Below are positions 45,821 through 56,112 of a DNA stretch of 64,000 bases, piece by piece (position 1 is the stretch's first letter; each line of letters begins with the position of its first letter). The stretch comes from Pseudidiomarina homiensis (GTDB taxonomy: Bacteria > Pseudomonadota > Gammaproteobacteria > Enterobacterales > Alteromonadaceae). A model generated the notes under the pieces. That model saw only the letters and a program-made list of their open reading frames with translations, made no database searches and was not told where the DNA came from. The stretch spans positions 62,001 through 126,000 of the forward strand of contig NZ_PIPX01000003.1 of the NCBI RefSeq assembly GCF_003987225.1. The letters are read 5' to 3'. The translations under genes and the position numbers were made by a program.

Positions 45821-47320
45821 TCAACCTTTGCGTTTTGGCTGATAAACTCCAACGTTTTCATAACCCTGTTCCTGTAAGTACAAGGCTTGCAACTTACTCA
45901 TTACACCCTTCTCGCAGTACAGTAGATAATGTTTATCAACGTCAAGTTCCGCAAAAGCCGTAGCTAACTTGAAAAACGGTATGTGCTGCACCGCGACGCC
46001 TAACTGGCTCGCGTCAAGTGGTCTTGCTTCTTGCTCGTCCGCGCTACGAATATCAATAATAATCTCACCCGCTTGTGCCGCATCTACGCTATCGACCACA
46101 TGCGCTTGCTCATCTGTTTGCTCACCAATGTGACGCACTTCTTCAACATTGGCGGCACGCACGACTTGGTACAACAGCTCAGGGTCGAGTTTTGCCTCAG
46201 CCTCGAGCACAGCATCACGTTGCGCTTTCACATTGGGCTTCACCGAGATCACGCCACAATATTCTGGCATGCTGCGCGCAATATCCGCCGTGCCAATGTG
46301 TTCAGCAATATTAATAATTTCTTGCTTGTCCATGGTGATCAGTGGGCGTAACACAAGGCTATCAATGGCTTCGTCAATCACGGCAAGATTACTCAGGGTT
46401 TGACTCGACACCTGACCCAAGGCTTCACCAGTGACTAAGGCGCTCGCATTAATACGTCGCGCGACAATCTGTGCGGTACGTAACATCTGCCGCTTCAACA
46501 CCACGCCCATCAGGCCGTTGTCGACGTGGGTAAGAATTTCTTCAACCACGGGAGCAAAATCGATGCTGATAAACTTTAATGGATGCGAGCTGGCATAGTT
46601 TTCCCACAAATAATACGCCGTCTGTCGTACCCCAGTTTCGTGCCGATCACCGCCTAAGTTGAAGAAGCAAAAGTGCGTCCGAGCACCACGCCGCAACAGT
46701 TGAAAACTAGCAACACTCGAGTCAAAGCCGCCGGACAGTAAACTAACGACTGTTTCTTGCGTCGGCAAAGGAAAACCACCAAGTCCTGCTTGTTTGTCAC
46801 CAAACACGCGTACCACGTCATTATCGATCTCGATGCGCAACTCAACATCCGGACGTTTTAAATCGACCCGCGTACCTGCCACTTGCTGCAACACGCCACC
46901 GCCAATATAGCGCTCCAAATCTAAGGAGCTAAATCCATGCTTGCCTTTGCGCTTCACACGCACAGCAAAGCTACGCTGTGTTAACCGTGCGCTCCATGTT
47001 GCTAAGACTTGCGCTAAAATCGGCTTAAAGTCAGCCTGTTCACGATCATTTAACGGCAACTCATGGGATTGACTAAACCACGCGATGCCGGGTATGCGCT
47101 GAAGTTCTTCGCTTATTTGCTCGGCCACTAGCGGATCATTACTGTCGACATTGACCTCAATGCGATCCCAACACCAGAGTACTTTTACTGGGGTCGCGGC
47201 GGGCAATTCAACCCGTTGCAGGATCTTTTTCAGGTTATTTACCAAGACCTTGCCGTAGCGTTTGCGAACACCTTTACTTTTGATGGTGATCTCGGCGTGT
47301 AAGCGAATAACAAATTTCAT
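45821..47320 (-). CDS. thiI: tRNA 4-thiouridine synthase / thiamine sulfur carrier enzyme ThiI
   Basis: Makes 4-thiouridine at tRNA position 8 and supplies sulfur for the thiamine thiazole. THUMP domain (about 60-165), ATP-pyrophosphatase PP-loop SLLSGGFDSSV (about 190) and a C-terminal rhodanese domain with the persulfide Cys in LLYCEKGVMS (C469). The rhodanese domain means it is the long gammaproteobacterial form (499 residues). It is divergent from xseB, as in E. coli. Confidence 0.97.
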   Translation of the reverse strand: MKFVIRLHAEITIKSKGVRKRYGKVLVNNLKKILQRVELPAATPVKVLWCWDRIEVNVDSNDPLVAEQISEELQRIPGIAWFSQSHELPLNDREQADFKPILAQVLATWSARLTQRSFAVRVKRKGKHGFSSLDLERYIGGGVLQQVAGTRVDLKRPDVELRIEIDNDVVRVFGDKQAGLGGFPLPTQETVVSLLSGGFDSSVASFQLLRRGARTHFCFFNLGGDRHETGVRQTAYYLWENYASSHPLKFISIDFAPVVEEILTHVDNGLMGVVLKRQMLRTAQIVARRINASALVTGEALGQVSSQTLSNLAVIDEAIDSLVLRPLITMDKQEIINIAEHIGTADIARSMPEYCGVISVKPNVKAQRDAVLEAEAKLDPELLYQVVRAANVEEVRHIGEQTDEQAHVVDSVDAAQAGEIIIDIRSADEQEARPLDASQLGVAVQHIPFFKLATAFAELDVDKHYLLYCEKGVMSKLQALYLQEQGYENVGVYQPKRKG

Positions 47321-47438
47321 GAACGAACAACTTATTGGATGCTAAAAACGCGCTAGTATAACCGATTTGACGGTCCATCGGAATCAGGGTAACTTGTGCG
47401 CGAGCACTTTTAGTCACGTACGAAGTCAGGTAGGCAAC

Positions 47439-47684
47439 ATGAGTGATGTCACGTTAGAACAAGCGATTGCCGAGTTAGAAAAAATTGTCGTTCAACTCGA
47501 ACAAGGCGACCTCCCCCTCGAGAAAGCCCTTGAAGAGTTTGAAAAGGCTGTGCGTTTATCGCGGGTAAGCCAAGAAAAACTGCAACAAGCTGAGCAAAAA
47601 GTAAGCCAGCTACTGCAACAGCAAGACGGTGAAAAATTGGCACCCTTTGCCAATGATGCAGACGATCAAGGAGCAGCTTCGTAG
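47439..47684 (+). CDS. xseB: Exodeoxyribonuclease VII small subunit
   Basis: Small helical subunit that binds XseA (gene at 24752). The start at 47439 (MSDVTLEQAIAELEKIV) gives 81 residues, the normal size, with AGGTAGG upstream; an in-frame ATG at 47367 would add an unlikely 24 residues. The sequence VQLEQGDLPLEKALEEFEKAVRLSR is family-typical. Its TAG stop overlaps the GTG start of ispA by one base (TAGTG), indicating translational coupling. Confidence 0.96.
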   Translation: MSDVTLEQAIAELEKIVVQLEQGDLPLEKALEEFEKAVRLSRVSQEKLQQAEQKVSQLLQQQDGEKLAPFANDADDQGAAS

Positions 47685-48571
47685 TGACCCTTCAAGCTTT
47701 GACCGCACCGCAACGAGAAGCTATCAATCGCGTTTTAGAAGAACAATTACAGCTCATCGCATCACCAGCAGCTCGCTTGCATGAGGCGATGCGCTATGCG
47801 TTGGTGCTTGGCGGCAAACGCGTCCGTCCATTTCTGACCTACGCGGTTGGCGACATCTGCAGCGCACCGCGCACTACCCTCGATCTCGCCGCGGCAGCAG
47901 TGGAGTGCATCCATGCCTACTCATTGATCCATGATGACCTGCCAGCAATGGATGATGACGACTTACGTCGTGGCCAGCCGACCTGTCACAAAGCCTTTGA
48001 CGAAGCAACCGCTATCCTCGCCGGTGATGCCTTGCAAACCTTGGCGTTTGAACTCCTTAGCAACGCTCAATTGGAGGTGCCAGCGGAGCGTCAGTTGCGC
48101 ATGTTGCAGGTATTAAGTCGCGCCAGTGGTAGCCGTGGCATGTGTGGTGGCCAAGCACTTGATCTTGCGGCAACCGGCCAACATCTAAGTGAAGCCGAAT
48201 TGTCGCAAGTACACCAACTGAAAACTGGGGCGCTGATAGAAGCCGCAGTACAACTTGGCGTGCTTGCCGGTAATGATGACGCCCAACAGTACTACGATGA
48301 CTTCACGGATTTTGCCGCATGGTTGGGATTGGCGTTTCAAGTGCAAGACGACATTCTCGATGTGACCAGTTCCACCGAAACTCTCGGCAAAACCAATGGT
48401 AAAGACGAAGCGGCCAATAAAAGCACCTACGTGCAGCTGCTGGGTCTTGAGCAAGCACAAGTAAAGCTCGCGCAATTACACCAGAAAGCGCTTCAAGCCC
48501 TGCAAAGAATCCCCTACAATACACAGTTACTAGAAAAGTTCGCAGAACAGTTGTTAAATCGGGATCACTAA
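47684..48571 (+). CDS. ispA: Farnesyl diphosphate synthase
   Basis: Condenses IPP with DMAPP and GPP to farnesyl diphosphate. The first Asp-rich motif is [14 protein letters not shown] (near residue 85) and the second is QVQDDILD (near 223). Residues GGKRVRP near 45 bind the diphosphate. The start is GTG, overlapping the xseB stop. The length of 295 residues is standard. It is 4 nt from dxs, so isoprenoid precursor supply and chain elongation are co-expressed. Confidence 0.97.
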   Translation: MTLQALTAPQREAINRVLEEQLQLIASPAARLHEAMRYALVLGGKRVRPFLTYAVGDICSAPRTTLDLAAAAVECIHAYSLIHDDLPAMDDDDLRRGQPTCHKAFDEATAILAGDALQTLAFELLSNAQLEVPAERQLRMLQVLSRASGSRGMCGGQALDLAATGQHLSEAELSQVHQLKTGALIEAAVQLGVLAGNDDAQQYYDDFTDFAAWLGLAFQVQDDILDVTSSTETLGKTNGKDEAANKSTYVQLLGLEQAQVKLAQLHQKALQALQRIPYNTQLLEKFAEQLLNRDH

Positions 48572-48575
48572 ACGC

Positions 48576-50462
48576 ATGTCATCTACCTCGCACACCGCAC
48601 ACGGTTCGTATCCGCTGCTTGATACCATTGATACACCAGCAGATTTACGTACGTTAAACGAACGCCAGCTGCCGCAGCTGTGCGCCGAAGTGCGCGAGTT
48701 TTTATTGAACTCGGTGAGTCAAAGTAGTGGCCACTTAGCTTCGGGGCTCGGCACGGTAGAGCTGACAGTGGCGTTGCACTATGTCTATGCCACGCCGTAT
48801 GACCAGTTGGTCTGGGATGTTGGTCACCAAGCGTATCCACATAAAATTTTGACCGGCCGTAAACAACAACTGCATAGCATTCGACAAAAAGATGGCCTGC
48901 ATCCGTTTCCTTGGCGGCCAGAAAGCGAATACGACACACTAAGCGTGGGGCACTCAAGTACCTCGATTAGCGCGGCGCTTGGCATGGCGATTGCCGCTGA
49001 GCGAGAGCGAACCGAACAAAAGGTCGTCGCCATTATTGGTGATGGGGCAATGACCGCAGGTATGGCGTTTGAGGCGCTAAACCATGCCGGTGACATCAAA
49101 CCGAACATGCTGGTCATTTTGAACGACAATGACATGTCGATTTCCGAGAATGTCGGTGCGCTGAATAACCATTTAGCGCGTGTCTTATCAGGTCGCTTCT
49201 ATAACTCGGTACGCGAAAGCAGTAAAAAGCTGCTACAAGGCATGCCTGGTATTCAGCACTTGGCCAGCCGCGCCGAAGAACACATGAAAGGTATGGTTGC
49301 CCCAGGTACCATTTTTGAAGAGTTAGGCTTTAACTATATTGGCCCGATTGACGGCCATGACGTTAACTTATTGGTGTCCACCTTGCGCAATATGCGCAAC
49401 CTCAAAGGTCCACAATTCCTCCATATCGTAACGCGCAAAGGTAAGGGCTACGAGCCTGCCGAGAAAGATCCTATCGGTTACCATGGGGTGCCTAAGTTTG
49501 ACCCTGCAACCACCTCACTGCCAAGTAAAAAAGCCACCTACCCATCGTATTCACAGGTGTTTGGTGATTGGTTGTGTGACATGGCAGCGCGTGACCCGAA
49601 GCTCATGGCGGTCACCCCAGCCATGCGCGAAGGTTCTGGAATGGTGCGGTTCTCGCAAGAGTTTCCGCAGCAGTACTTTGATGTTGCTATTGCCGAACAG
49701 CATGCGGTGACCTTTGGTGCTGGCCTTGCGATAGGCGGTTACCACCCTGTTGTCGCCATCTATTCGACATTCTTGCAGCGTGGTTATGATCAGTTGATCC
49801 ACGATGTTGCTTTACAGAATTTACCTGTATTGTTTGCCATCGATCGCGCCGGCATCGTTGGTGCCGACGGCCCCACCCATCAGGGCGCGTTCGACTTAAG
49901 CTACCTGCGCTGCATTCCAAATCTCGTTATCATGGCGCCGAGCGATGAAAACGAATGCCGCAATATGCTCTACACCGGCCACCTGCTGCAACAACCCGCA
50001 GCTGTTCGCTACCCTCGTGGTAATGGTATTGGCTGTGACATGGACGACGATTTACAGCAACTCGCCATTGGTAAAGGTCGGGTAATACGCGAGCAAGGCG
50101 CTGGCAAAGTAGCCATTCTGAGTTTCGGTACCGCACTACATGACGTACTGCCATGTGCCGAGCAACTCGATGCCACGGTCGTCGACATGCGTTTCGTTAA
50201 GCCGCTCGATGAAGCACTGATCAATGAACTGGCCGCAGCGCACGACTTACTGGTAACGGTGGAAGATAATGTCGTTGCGGGTGGCGCAGGCAGTGCGGTG
50301 GGTGAATATCTGCATCAGCAAGGACTTGCCACGCCGCTGCTACAACTGGGCTTGCCTGACAGCTTTATAAAACACGGTGGTCAGGATGAAGTTCGCAGTG
50401 AGCTTGGGCTTGACGCTAAAGGCTTAGAGCATCGTATTCGCGACCGCATGACCAAGATGTAG
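48576..50462 (+). CDS. dxs: 1-deoxy-D-xylulose-5-phosphate synthase
   Basis: Thiamine-diphosphate enzyme of the MEP pathway that joins pyruvate and glyceraldehyde 3-phosphate. The TPP-binding motif is [15 protein letters not shown] (about residues 153-167), the conserved His is in [16 protein letters not shown], and the transketolase central domain has the catalytic Glu in [15 protein letters not shown]. The 628-residue length is standard. The 3' end overlaps convergent pgpA by 39 nt. Nearby thiL and thiI supply thiamine functions, which Dxs needs. Confidence 0.97.
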   Translation: MSSTSHTAHGSYPLLDTIDTPADLRTLNERQLPQLCAEVREFLLNSVSQSSGHLASGLGTVELTVALHYVYATPYDQLVWDVGHQAYPHKILTGRKQQLHSIRQKDGLHPFPWRPESEYDTLSVGHSSTSISAALGMAIAAERERTEQKVVAIIGDGAMTAGMAFEALNHAGDIKPNMLVILNDNDMSISENVGALNNHLARVLSGRFYNSVRESSKKLLQGMPGIQHLASRAEEHMKGMVAPGTIFEELGFNYIGPIDGHDVNLLVSTLRNMRNLKGPQFLHIVTRKGKGYEPAEKDPIGYHGVPKFDPATTSLPSKKATYPSYSQVFGDWLCDMAARDPKLMAVTPAMREGSGMVRFSQEFPQQYFDVAIAEQHAVTFGAGLAIGGYHPVVAIYSTFLQRGYDQLIHDVALQNLPVLFAIDRAGIVGADGPTHQGAFDLSYLRCIPNLVIMAPSDENECRNMLYTGHLLQQPAAVRYPRGNGIGCDMDDDLQQLAIGKGRVIREQGAGKVAILSFGTALHDVLPCAEQLDATVVDMRFVKPLDEALINELAAAHDLLVTVEDNVVAGGAGSAVGEYLHQQGLATPLLQLGLPDSFIKHGGQDEVRSELGLDAKGLEHRIRDRMTKM

Positions 50463-50930
50463 GATGGCTGCGCTGGCCACACCAGCCAGCAAGTCGTCCA
50501 GCATAATCCCCATCCCGCCGTGAAGATGCTTATCACACCAACCGATCGGCCCGGGTTTACGAATATCCAACCAGCGAAACAACACAAACGCAGCGAGTAA
50601 GTTAAACCACGTCGCAGGCAAAAAACTCAACGCCAACAGATATCCGGCAATTTCGTCCCATACGATCGCGGGGTGGTCATGCACTCCCAAATGCTGGGCC
50701 GTACGTTGACATAGAACAATACCTACAAGCCCCGCAGCGAGGGCAACAAGAACGTACAACCAGCTCGGTAAGCCTTGCAACAGCAGCACCAACGGCACAG
50801 CAGCCAAGGTACCAAAGGTGCCAGGCGCTTTCGGTGCCAGCCCACTGCCAAAACCAAGCGATAAAAAATGGACGGGATGCAACAAGGTCTTCGCCGTGAC
50901 CTTCGGCATGACTTTAGCGGAAGTGTTCAT
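50424..50930 (-). CDS. pgpA: Phosphatidylglycerophosphatase A
   Basis: Membrane phosphatase that makes phosphatidylglycerol from its phosphate. The motif [22 protein letters not shown] and the acidic [13 protein letters not shown] and [32 protein letters not shown] stretches identify the family. The start at 50930 gives 168 residues, close to E. coli (about 170), and overlaps the thiL end by 17 nt; the ATG at 50909 is an alternative. The longest reading (51020) lies deep inside thiL and is unlikely. Confidence 0.93.
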   Translation of the reverse strand: MNTSAKVMPKVTAKTLLHPVHFLSLGFGSGLAPKAPGTFGTLAAVPLVLLLQGLPSWLYVLVALAAGLVGIVLCQRTAQHLGVHDHPAIVWDEIAGYLLALSFLPATWFNLLAAFVLFRWLDIRKPGPIGWCDKHLHGGMGIMLDDLLAGVASAAILHLGHAVANTML

Positions 50931-51894
50931 AACCACCAGCTTGCATTGAATCTTCGGTTTCCCATGGCTCGCCGTCACGTTCCAGCCGTAACTTGCCAGG
51001 TTCACTGGTAATCCGTCCAATACACGTGGGCTTGGCTGGGTGACGCGCCATTAAGGTGTCAAATACGCCGCGCCGACTCTCAGGAACCGTGAAGCACAAT
51101 TCGTAATCGTCACCACTACTCAAGGCGAAATGAATCGCTGTATCCGCTGCTACGGATTCTGTGAGCGCTAAACTTAGAGGAATTTCATCAACATCAATGC
51201 GGGCTCCGACGTTTGACGCTTTCAGTACATGGCCAAGATCGGCACGCAAACCATCGGAAATATCGATCGCACTCGAGGCGACTTCGCGGAGGTTTTGTCC
51301 GAGGGCAACTCGGGGCGAAGGAAAGTACAAACGCTCTAAGACGCGCCGATAATGACTATCCGAAACCGCACAACGCTGTTGCTGACAGGCCAATGCTAAG
51401 CCTGCATCACCAAGCGTACCACTTACATAGATCCAGTCCCCTGGCTTCGCTGTATCACGGCGTAGCGCCAAACCATTGGGCACGAAGCCATGTGCGGTAA
51501 GCGTCATACTCAAGGGTCCGCGGGTGGTATCGCCACCTACCAATTGGCACCCGTAGTAATCGCAAATCTCGCGCAAACCATGACTAAAGCTGGTTAGCCA
51601 TTCATGATCGATGTCCGGTAATGTCAGGGCCAGTGACAGCCAAGCGGGCTCAGCCCCCATGGCTGCTAAGTCACTTAAATTGACGGCGGCGATTTTATGG
51701 CCAATGGCACGGGCTGGAGTTTGCTGGTCAAAATGCACGCCTGAAACCATGGTGTCGGTCACCACAACGAGTTGGTTATTTTCAGGCACGTTAAGCAAGG
51801 CGCCGTCATCGCCGACACCCAGCTCAACATCAGCGCGAGTAGGCCAACGCTGGGTGAAATAAGTGGCTATGAGATCAAATTCACCAAATGCCAT
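50914..51894 (-). CDS. thiL: Thiamine-monophosphate kinase
   Basis: Phosphorylates thiamine monophosphate to thiamine diphosphate. The N terminus MAFGEFDLIATYF, the metal-binding GDDGALLNV, DTMVSGVHFD, the Asp-rich loop KIAAVNLSDLAAMGAEP and GGDTTRGPLSMTLTAHG match the PurM-like ThiL fold. The length of 326 residues is normal. It starts 11 nt after nusB and overlaps pgpA, as in the conserved nusB-thiL-pgpA series. Confidence 0.97.
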   Translation of the reverse strand: MAFGEFDLIATYFTQRWPTRADVELGVGDDGALLNVPENNQLVVVTDTMVSGVHFDQQTPARAIGHKIAAVNLSDLAAMGAEPAWLSLALTLPDIDHEWLTSFSHGLREICDYYGCQLVGGDTTRGPLSMTLTAHGFVPNGLALRRDTAKPGDWIYVSGTLGDAGLALACQQQRCAVSDSHYRRVLERLYFPSPRVALGQNLREVASSAIDISDGLRADLGHVLKASNVGARIDVDEIPLSLALTESVAADTAIHFALSSGDDYELCFTVPESRRGVFDTLMARHPAKPTCIGRITSEPGKLRLERDGEPWETEDSMQAGGYEHFR

Positions 51895-51905
51895 AATGGC
51901 GAAGC

Positions 51906-52325
51906 TTACTTGCGGGTCGGGCGCAAACTGTCAATGGCTTTATCGAGTACACCATTAACAAAACGGTGACTTTCATCAGCGCCGAAAGACTTGGCTAACT
52001 CAATAGCTTCGTTAATTGCCACTTTGTAAGGCACGTCTAAACGTTCACGTAACTCAAACGCCGCTAACCGAAGTACCGCACGCTCAACTTGATCAAGCTC
52101 CGTTAACGGACGATCAAGAAAAGGTGACAAAGCTTCGTCAAGTGTTTTGACTTGGCCAGCAACGCCTCGTACGAGTGCCAAAAAGTAATCAACATCGATT
52201 TTACTGGTGTCATTGTCGGTGAGAAATTGAGCTTCGATGTCGCTCATACTGTTCTCACTCAACTGCCATGAATAAATGGCTTGAACCGCTAATTTACGCG
52301 CCTTACGGCGTGCAGCAGGTTTCAT
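51906..52325 (-). CDS. nusB: Transcription antitermination factor NusB
   Basis: Binds boxA RNA with NusE (S10) in rRNA antitermination. An all-helical protein of 139 residues with the Arg-rich N terminus [16 protein letters not shown] and the C-terminal [32 protein letters not shown], both family-typical. It begins 11 nt after ribH in the usual ribH-nusB pair. Confidence 0.97.
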   Translation of the reverse strand: MKPAARRKARKLAVQAIYSWQLSENSMSDIEAQFLTDNDTSKIDVDYFLALVRGVAGQVKTLDEALSPFLDRPLTELDQVERAVLRLAAFELRERLDVPYKVAINEAIELAKSFGADESHRFVNGVLDKAIDSLRPTRK

Positions 52326-52336
52326 TGTCTATCCTC

Positions 52337-52801
52337 TTAAAGCTGTTCTAGCACATTGACCATTTCGAGCGCACTTAAAGCTGCTTCTGCACCTTTATTA
52401 CCGGCTTTTGTGCCGCTACGCTCAATGGCTTGCTCAATGGTGTCGGTAGTTATAACGCCGTTCGCAACTGGGATGTTGAACTCGTGCATGACACGACTCA
52501 AACCGCTATTACATTCGCCCGCAACAAAATCAAAGTGGGGTGTACCACCACGAATCACAGCACCAATTGCAATAACTGCATCATAGTTACCGCTGGCAGC
52601 TAGCTTTTTCGCCGCCAAAGGCAACTCATATGCGCCAGGCACTTTCACCACAGTAATCGCATCGTCGCTTACCTGCCCGTAGTGCTTGAGCGTTTGCACC
52701 GCACCATCGAGAAGACTATCGACAACAAAATGATTGAACCGCGAAACCACCAGAGCAAATTTTTTACCCGGTGCTGCGATGCCAGCTTCAATAACGTTCA
52801 T
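52337..52801 (-). CDS. ribH: 6,7-dimethyl-8-ribityllumazine synthase
   Basis: Penultimate enzyme of riboflavin synthesis; members assemble into pentamers or 60-mers. Motifs: [44 protein letters not shown] (catalytic His) and the C-terminal [14 protein letters not shown]. The 154-residue length is standard. ribBA and ribD/ribE are not next to it here, and I see no FMN riboswitch upstream. Confidence 0.97.
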   Translation of the reverse strand: MNVIEAGIAAPGKKFALVVSRFNHFVVDSLLDGAVQTLKHYGQVSDDAITVVKVPGAYELPLAAKKLAASGNYDAVIAIGAVIRGGTPHFDFVAGECNSGLSRVMHEFNIPVANGVITTDTIEQAIERSGTKAGNKGAEAALSALEMVNVLEQL

Positions 52802-52848
52802 GATTGCATCCTTTTAAAGAAATCGGCGCGATAATAGCACAAATTTTG

Positions 52849-53445
52849 CTAGCAGGCATGTTGAGGATTTTTACCCTCTGCATGAGCAATCGCTTGCTTC
52901 ACGCGCGCTAGCTCAGCATCAATGTCACCCGTGATCAGCATTGGCGGACGGATATCGATAACGCGCCTTGAAAAGTCCATAGCAACTGGCACAACGGGAA
53001 CTTGCGCAGCTTTAGCGATGTGAATAAAGCCCTTCTTCCATTCAGTTACTTTCTTGCGCGTGCCTTCGGGCGCCAATGCGAGAATCAGCTCGTGACGTTG
53101 ACTAAACTCAGTCACCATTTGCCCCACAACACCTTGTGCAGCGCGCCGATCAACTGGAATCCCGCCAAGCCAGCGCAGAAGGCCATTCACCGGGAAGCGG
53201 AAAATGGTGTGCTTACCAAGAAAAGACAGTTTTAAACCTAATGCCAGCATCACAAAAACACCGACAAAAAAATCCCAATTTGAGGTATGGGGAGCGACCG
53301 GAATGATAGCTTGGCGGGTATTCGGTAACTCGCCTTCAATGCGCCAACCGCCAAGTAAGCGCATACCAACACGACCTACCCAACGACTGAACCGATTACC
53401 ACGCGTTGGTAACGGGGCACGCAAGTGCTCAGGAATCTGTGTCAT
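52849..53445 (-). CDS. 1-acylglycerol-3-phosphate acyltransferase-like protein
   Basis: PlsC-like acyltransferase of 198 residues. The catalytic H-x4-D motif is HTSNWD (about residues 52-57), the acceptor-binding region is FRFPVNGLLRWLGGIPVDRR, and the phosphate-binding motif is APEGTRKK. One hydrophobic segment (about 57-75) could anchor it to the inner membrane. It differs from housekeeping PlsC in lacking a long N terminus, so the acceptor lipid is uncertain. It lies 9 nt after the DUF3014 gene. Confidence 0.85.
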   Translation of the reverse strand: MTQIPEHLRAPLPTRGNRFSRWVGRVGMRLLGGWRIEGELPNTRQAIIPVAPHTSNWDFFVGVFVMLALGLKLSFLGKHTIFRFPVNGLLRWLGGIPVDRRAAQGVVGQMVTEFSQRHELILALAPEGTRKKVTEWKKGFIHIAKAAQVPVVPVAMDFSRRVIDIRPPMLITGDIDAELARVKQAIAHAEGKNPQHAC

Positions 53446-53454
53446 CGTCGTGGT

Positions 53455-54321
53455 TTATTGACTTGACTCTAATGCGCTGCGCAAGCTTTCTAGTTTTAGC
53501 TTCACACGACGCATATTGTCAGGACCCAGCCGCAACATTTGTTTCTGCGCATCGGGTAAGGCTTCTAAAGCAGGGTCCGCAAAGCGATACATTACCGATT
53601 CATCGGTTAATTCAATGACGGTACCCACCGACGGTGTCGCCATCAACATCGTAATGGCTTCATTGATAGCCACTTCAGGAGCGGTATCTGGATAACCAAT
53701 TTCCGCCAGTGCTTCTTGCGCTAATGGCCGGTAATCTTCAAGCATTCCCACAAGAACGTCAGTGTCGAGACTAACAAACCAATCAACTAAGGTGTTGTAG
53801 CGGTCATACGAGCGCGGATCGATGTAGATCTTGCCATCTTGTTCCAACACGCGGAATTGTGCTTTTGGTCCTTCGACAACAGCGGCCTCTTTGACCACAA
53901 TGCCGTTGCGAAGATTATCAACGAACACCACTGCATCGCGGATTAATTGCTCGCTTTGTAAAGGCTCAACGGCCTGCTCTTGTGCTTGCAAGCGCTCGAC
54001 AATTTCGCTGGTGCTTTGTTGTAAAGGAGGCAGTTCGCGCGCCGGTTTTTCTGGCTCTGGTTCGACCGTTTCAGGCTCTTCTTCGGGTTCGCCCAATTCC
54101 ACTGTTTCCGCCGGCTCTGCGACCAGTTCAGGTTCCGGCTCTGGCTCTGGTTCAGTCACCGCAACAGGCTGCTCCATTGGTTCTGGTGGTTGCTGTGAAT
54201 CTTGCGAGAGATACCAAATAATGGCGATAGCAAGCGCAATAACGACCAATAAGGCTATGATAAGTTTACCTTTTCCGCCATTCGTTGTTTGGTCATTAAA
54301 GTCTGTATCACTCATTGTCAT
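53455..54321 (-). CDS. DUF3014 family membrane-anchored protein
   Basis: Single N-terminal membrane segment (about residues 20-38; KLIIALLVVIALAIAIIWYL) followed by a Pro/Glu-rich low-complexity stretch (about 45-95) and a conserved C-terminal domain (VVFVDNLRNGIVVKEAAVVEGPKAQF; YNTLVDWFVSLDTDV). Function unknown; topology suggests a periplasmic protein. It sits between yaaA and the acyltransferase gene with short gaps on both sides (25 and 9 nt). Confidence 0.85.
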   Translation of the reverse strand: MTMSDTDFNDQTTNGGKGKLIIALLVVIALAIAIIWYLSQDSQQPPEPMEQPVAVTEPEPEPEPELVAEPAETVELGEPEEEPETVEPEPEKPARELPPLQQSTSEIVERLQAQEQAVEPLQSEQLIRDAVVFVDNLRNGIVVKEAAVVEGPKAQFRVLEQDGKIYIDPRSYDRYNTLVDWFVSLDTDVLVGMLEDYRPLAQEALAEIGYPDTAPEVAINEAITMLMATPSVGTVIELTDESVMYRFADPALEALPDAQKQMLRLGPDNMRRVKLKLESLRSALESSQ

Positions 54322-54346
54322 CTCCTCAAGATAATTTTACCAGCGT

Positions 54347-55129
54347 CTACTGATCGCGTTCGGCGCGCTGAAAGACCAGCTCGTTGTCACTCGATTGCTC
54401 AGCATTGAAGCGGTAGCCATTAGCATTGAATTGCTTTAAACCCGCAACATCAGTGATCTGCTCTTTCATAATGTAGCGTGCCATAGCGCCACGCGCCTTT
54501 TTAGCCCAGAAACTTATGACTTTATACTGGCCATTTTTTTCATCTTTAAATACCGGAGTAATTACTTCGGCGGTTAAATTCTTCGGCTCGACGCTCGAAA
54601 AATATTCATTCGAAGCCAGATTCACCAAAATAGAGCTGTCGATCGCTTTCAGATCTTCGTTCAGCATATCGGTAATAACGTTGCCCCAAAACTCATAAAG
54701 GTTTTTACCACGAGCAGTCTCGAGCTTGGTTCCCATCTCTAAACGGTATGCCTGCATCAAATCGAGCGGGCGTAATACTCCATATAGACCCGACAAAATG
54801 CGTAAATGTTCCTGAGCAAAGGCAATTGTTTCAGCAGACATTTTTTCAGCTTGTAAGCCAGTATACACGTCACCATCAAAAGCAAAGACGGCTGGGCGTG
54901 CATTATCCGGAGAAAACGGCTGATGCCATTCCGCAAAACGTGCAGCATTTAAGCCAGCAAGTTTGTCGCTGATTTTCATTAGCGACGAGAGATCTTGCGG
55001 GCTTAGCGACTGACAACGGTCAACCAACTCTTGGGCATACTCAAGCAGCCGCGGCTGACTGTACTCTTCAGTCGGCAACGGGCTTTCGTAATCCAAATTT
55101 TTTGCGGGTGACAACACAACAAGCATCAT
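54347..55129 (-). CDS. yaaA: Peroxide stress protein YaaA
   Basis: Cytosolic protein that limits intracellular free iron and oxidative DNA damage in E. coli; recent structural work describes the fold as DNA-binding. The N terminus [46 protein letters not shown] and FWGNVIT are family-typical. Length is 260 residues. AAGGAG lies 5 nt before the first of two adjacent ATGs. It lies 27 nt after secF. Confidence 0.95.
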   Translation of the reverse strand: MMLVVLSPAKNLDYESPLPTEEYSQPRLLEYAQELVDRCQSLSPQDLSSLMKISDKLAGLNAARFAEWHQPFSPDNARPAVFAFDGDVYTGLQAEKMSAETIAFAQEHLRILSGLYGVLRPLDLMQAYRLEMGTKLETARGKNLYEFWGNVITDMLNEDLKAIDSSILVNLASNEYFSSVEPKNLTAEVITPVFKDEKNGQYKVISFWAKKARGAMARYIMKEQITDVAGLKQFNANGYRFNAEQSSDNELVFQRAERDQ

Positions 55130-55156
55130 CCGTTCTCCTTTTGTCCTGCTTACCGA

Positions 55157-56104
55157 TTAAGGCATCGGCTCGAGATCTTCGCCTTCTTTTTCTACTTCAG
55201 GTGGCATGAGGTCTTCACGACTTACGCCTAAGGCAAGTGCCAGCGAGCTGGCAATGTAAATCGATGAATAAGTACCGATAAACACACCAAAGAGCAACGC
55301 TGTAGCGAAACCATGGATAAGTGCACCGCCAAGGAAGAACAGTGCCAAAAGTACTAACACTGTCGTCAATGACGTGATCACTGTACGACTCATGGTATCG
55401 GTCAGTGCACCATCAATAATCTCTTCTGATTCGCCTTTACGGAATTTACGAAAGTTTTCGCGAATTCGATCGCATACCACCACGGTATCGTTAATCGAGT
55501 AACCAATCACCGCAAGCAACGCAGCCAATACCGTCAAGTCGAATTCGAGTCCTAAAACGGAAAACAATCCCAACGTGATGATGACATCATGTGCCAACGC
55601 TCCTACTGCACCTAAGGCCAAGCGCCATTCAAAACGAAACGCGATATAAGCCAAAATACAGATAAGCGCTGTTAGCATCGCTAAGCCGCCTTGCTCGGTC
55701 AGTTGGTCGCCTACATTAGGGCCAACAAACTCGATACGACGCATTGCCACTTCTTCAGTTGAAGCCTCGCGCAATACGCTCAAAACGTTTTCACCAACCT
55801 CTTGGGCTTTTACCCCCTCTTGCGGCTCAAGACGAATCAATACGTCTTGTTGGGTGCCAAAGTTTTGTACCACAGCGCCTTCGAAGCCATTCGCATCCAG
55901 CGTTGAGCGAATCTCACTCAAGTTGGCCTGTTGCGCGTAGCCGACTTCAATGACAGTACCGCCAGTAAAGTCGAGACCCCAATTAAGTTGGTTAACTGCC
56001 AGTGAGACAATCGACGCAGCTAAGAGCAGGCCACTAAAGATCCATGCGCCAAAACGAAAGCGCATGAATGGAATGGTTTTATTAGTTTTAATTAATTCGT
56101 GCAT
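55157..56104 (-). CDS. secF: Protein translocase subunit SecF
   Basis: Inner-membrane RND-type subunit that, with SecD and YajC, uses proton motive force to assist Sec export. Six membrane segments; conserved QLNWGLDFTGGTVIEVGY near residue 40, VGDQLTEQGGLAMLTALICILAYIAFRFEWR near 130 and GYSINDTVVVCDRIRENFR near 220. The 315-residue length is standard. It follows secD by 8 nt. Confidence 0.97.
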   Translation of the reverse strand: MHELIKTNKTIPFMRFRFGAWIFSGLLLAASIVSLAVNQLNWGLDFTGGTVIEVGYAQQANLSEIRSTLDANGFEGAVVQNFGTQQDVLIRLEPQEGVKAQEVGENVLSVLREASTEEVAMRRIEFVGPNVGDQLTEQGGLAMLTALICILAYIAFRFEWRLALGAVGALAHDVIITLGLFSVLGLEFDLTVLAALLAVIGYSINDTVVVCDRIRENFRKFRKGESEEIIDGALTDTMSRTVITSLTTVLVLLALFFLGGALIHGFATALLFGVFIGTYSSIYIASSLALALGVSREDLMPPEVEKEGEDLEPMP

Positions 56105-56112
56105 GTGGCCTC

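Noticed and set aside
52802-52848. FMN riboswitch upstream of ribH
   Set aside because: The gap is only 47 nt and has no RFN-type conserved sequence or room for its structure.
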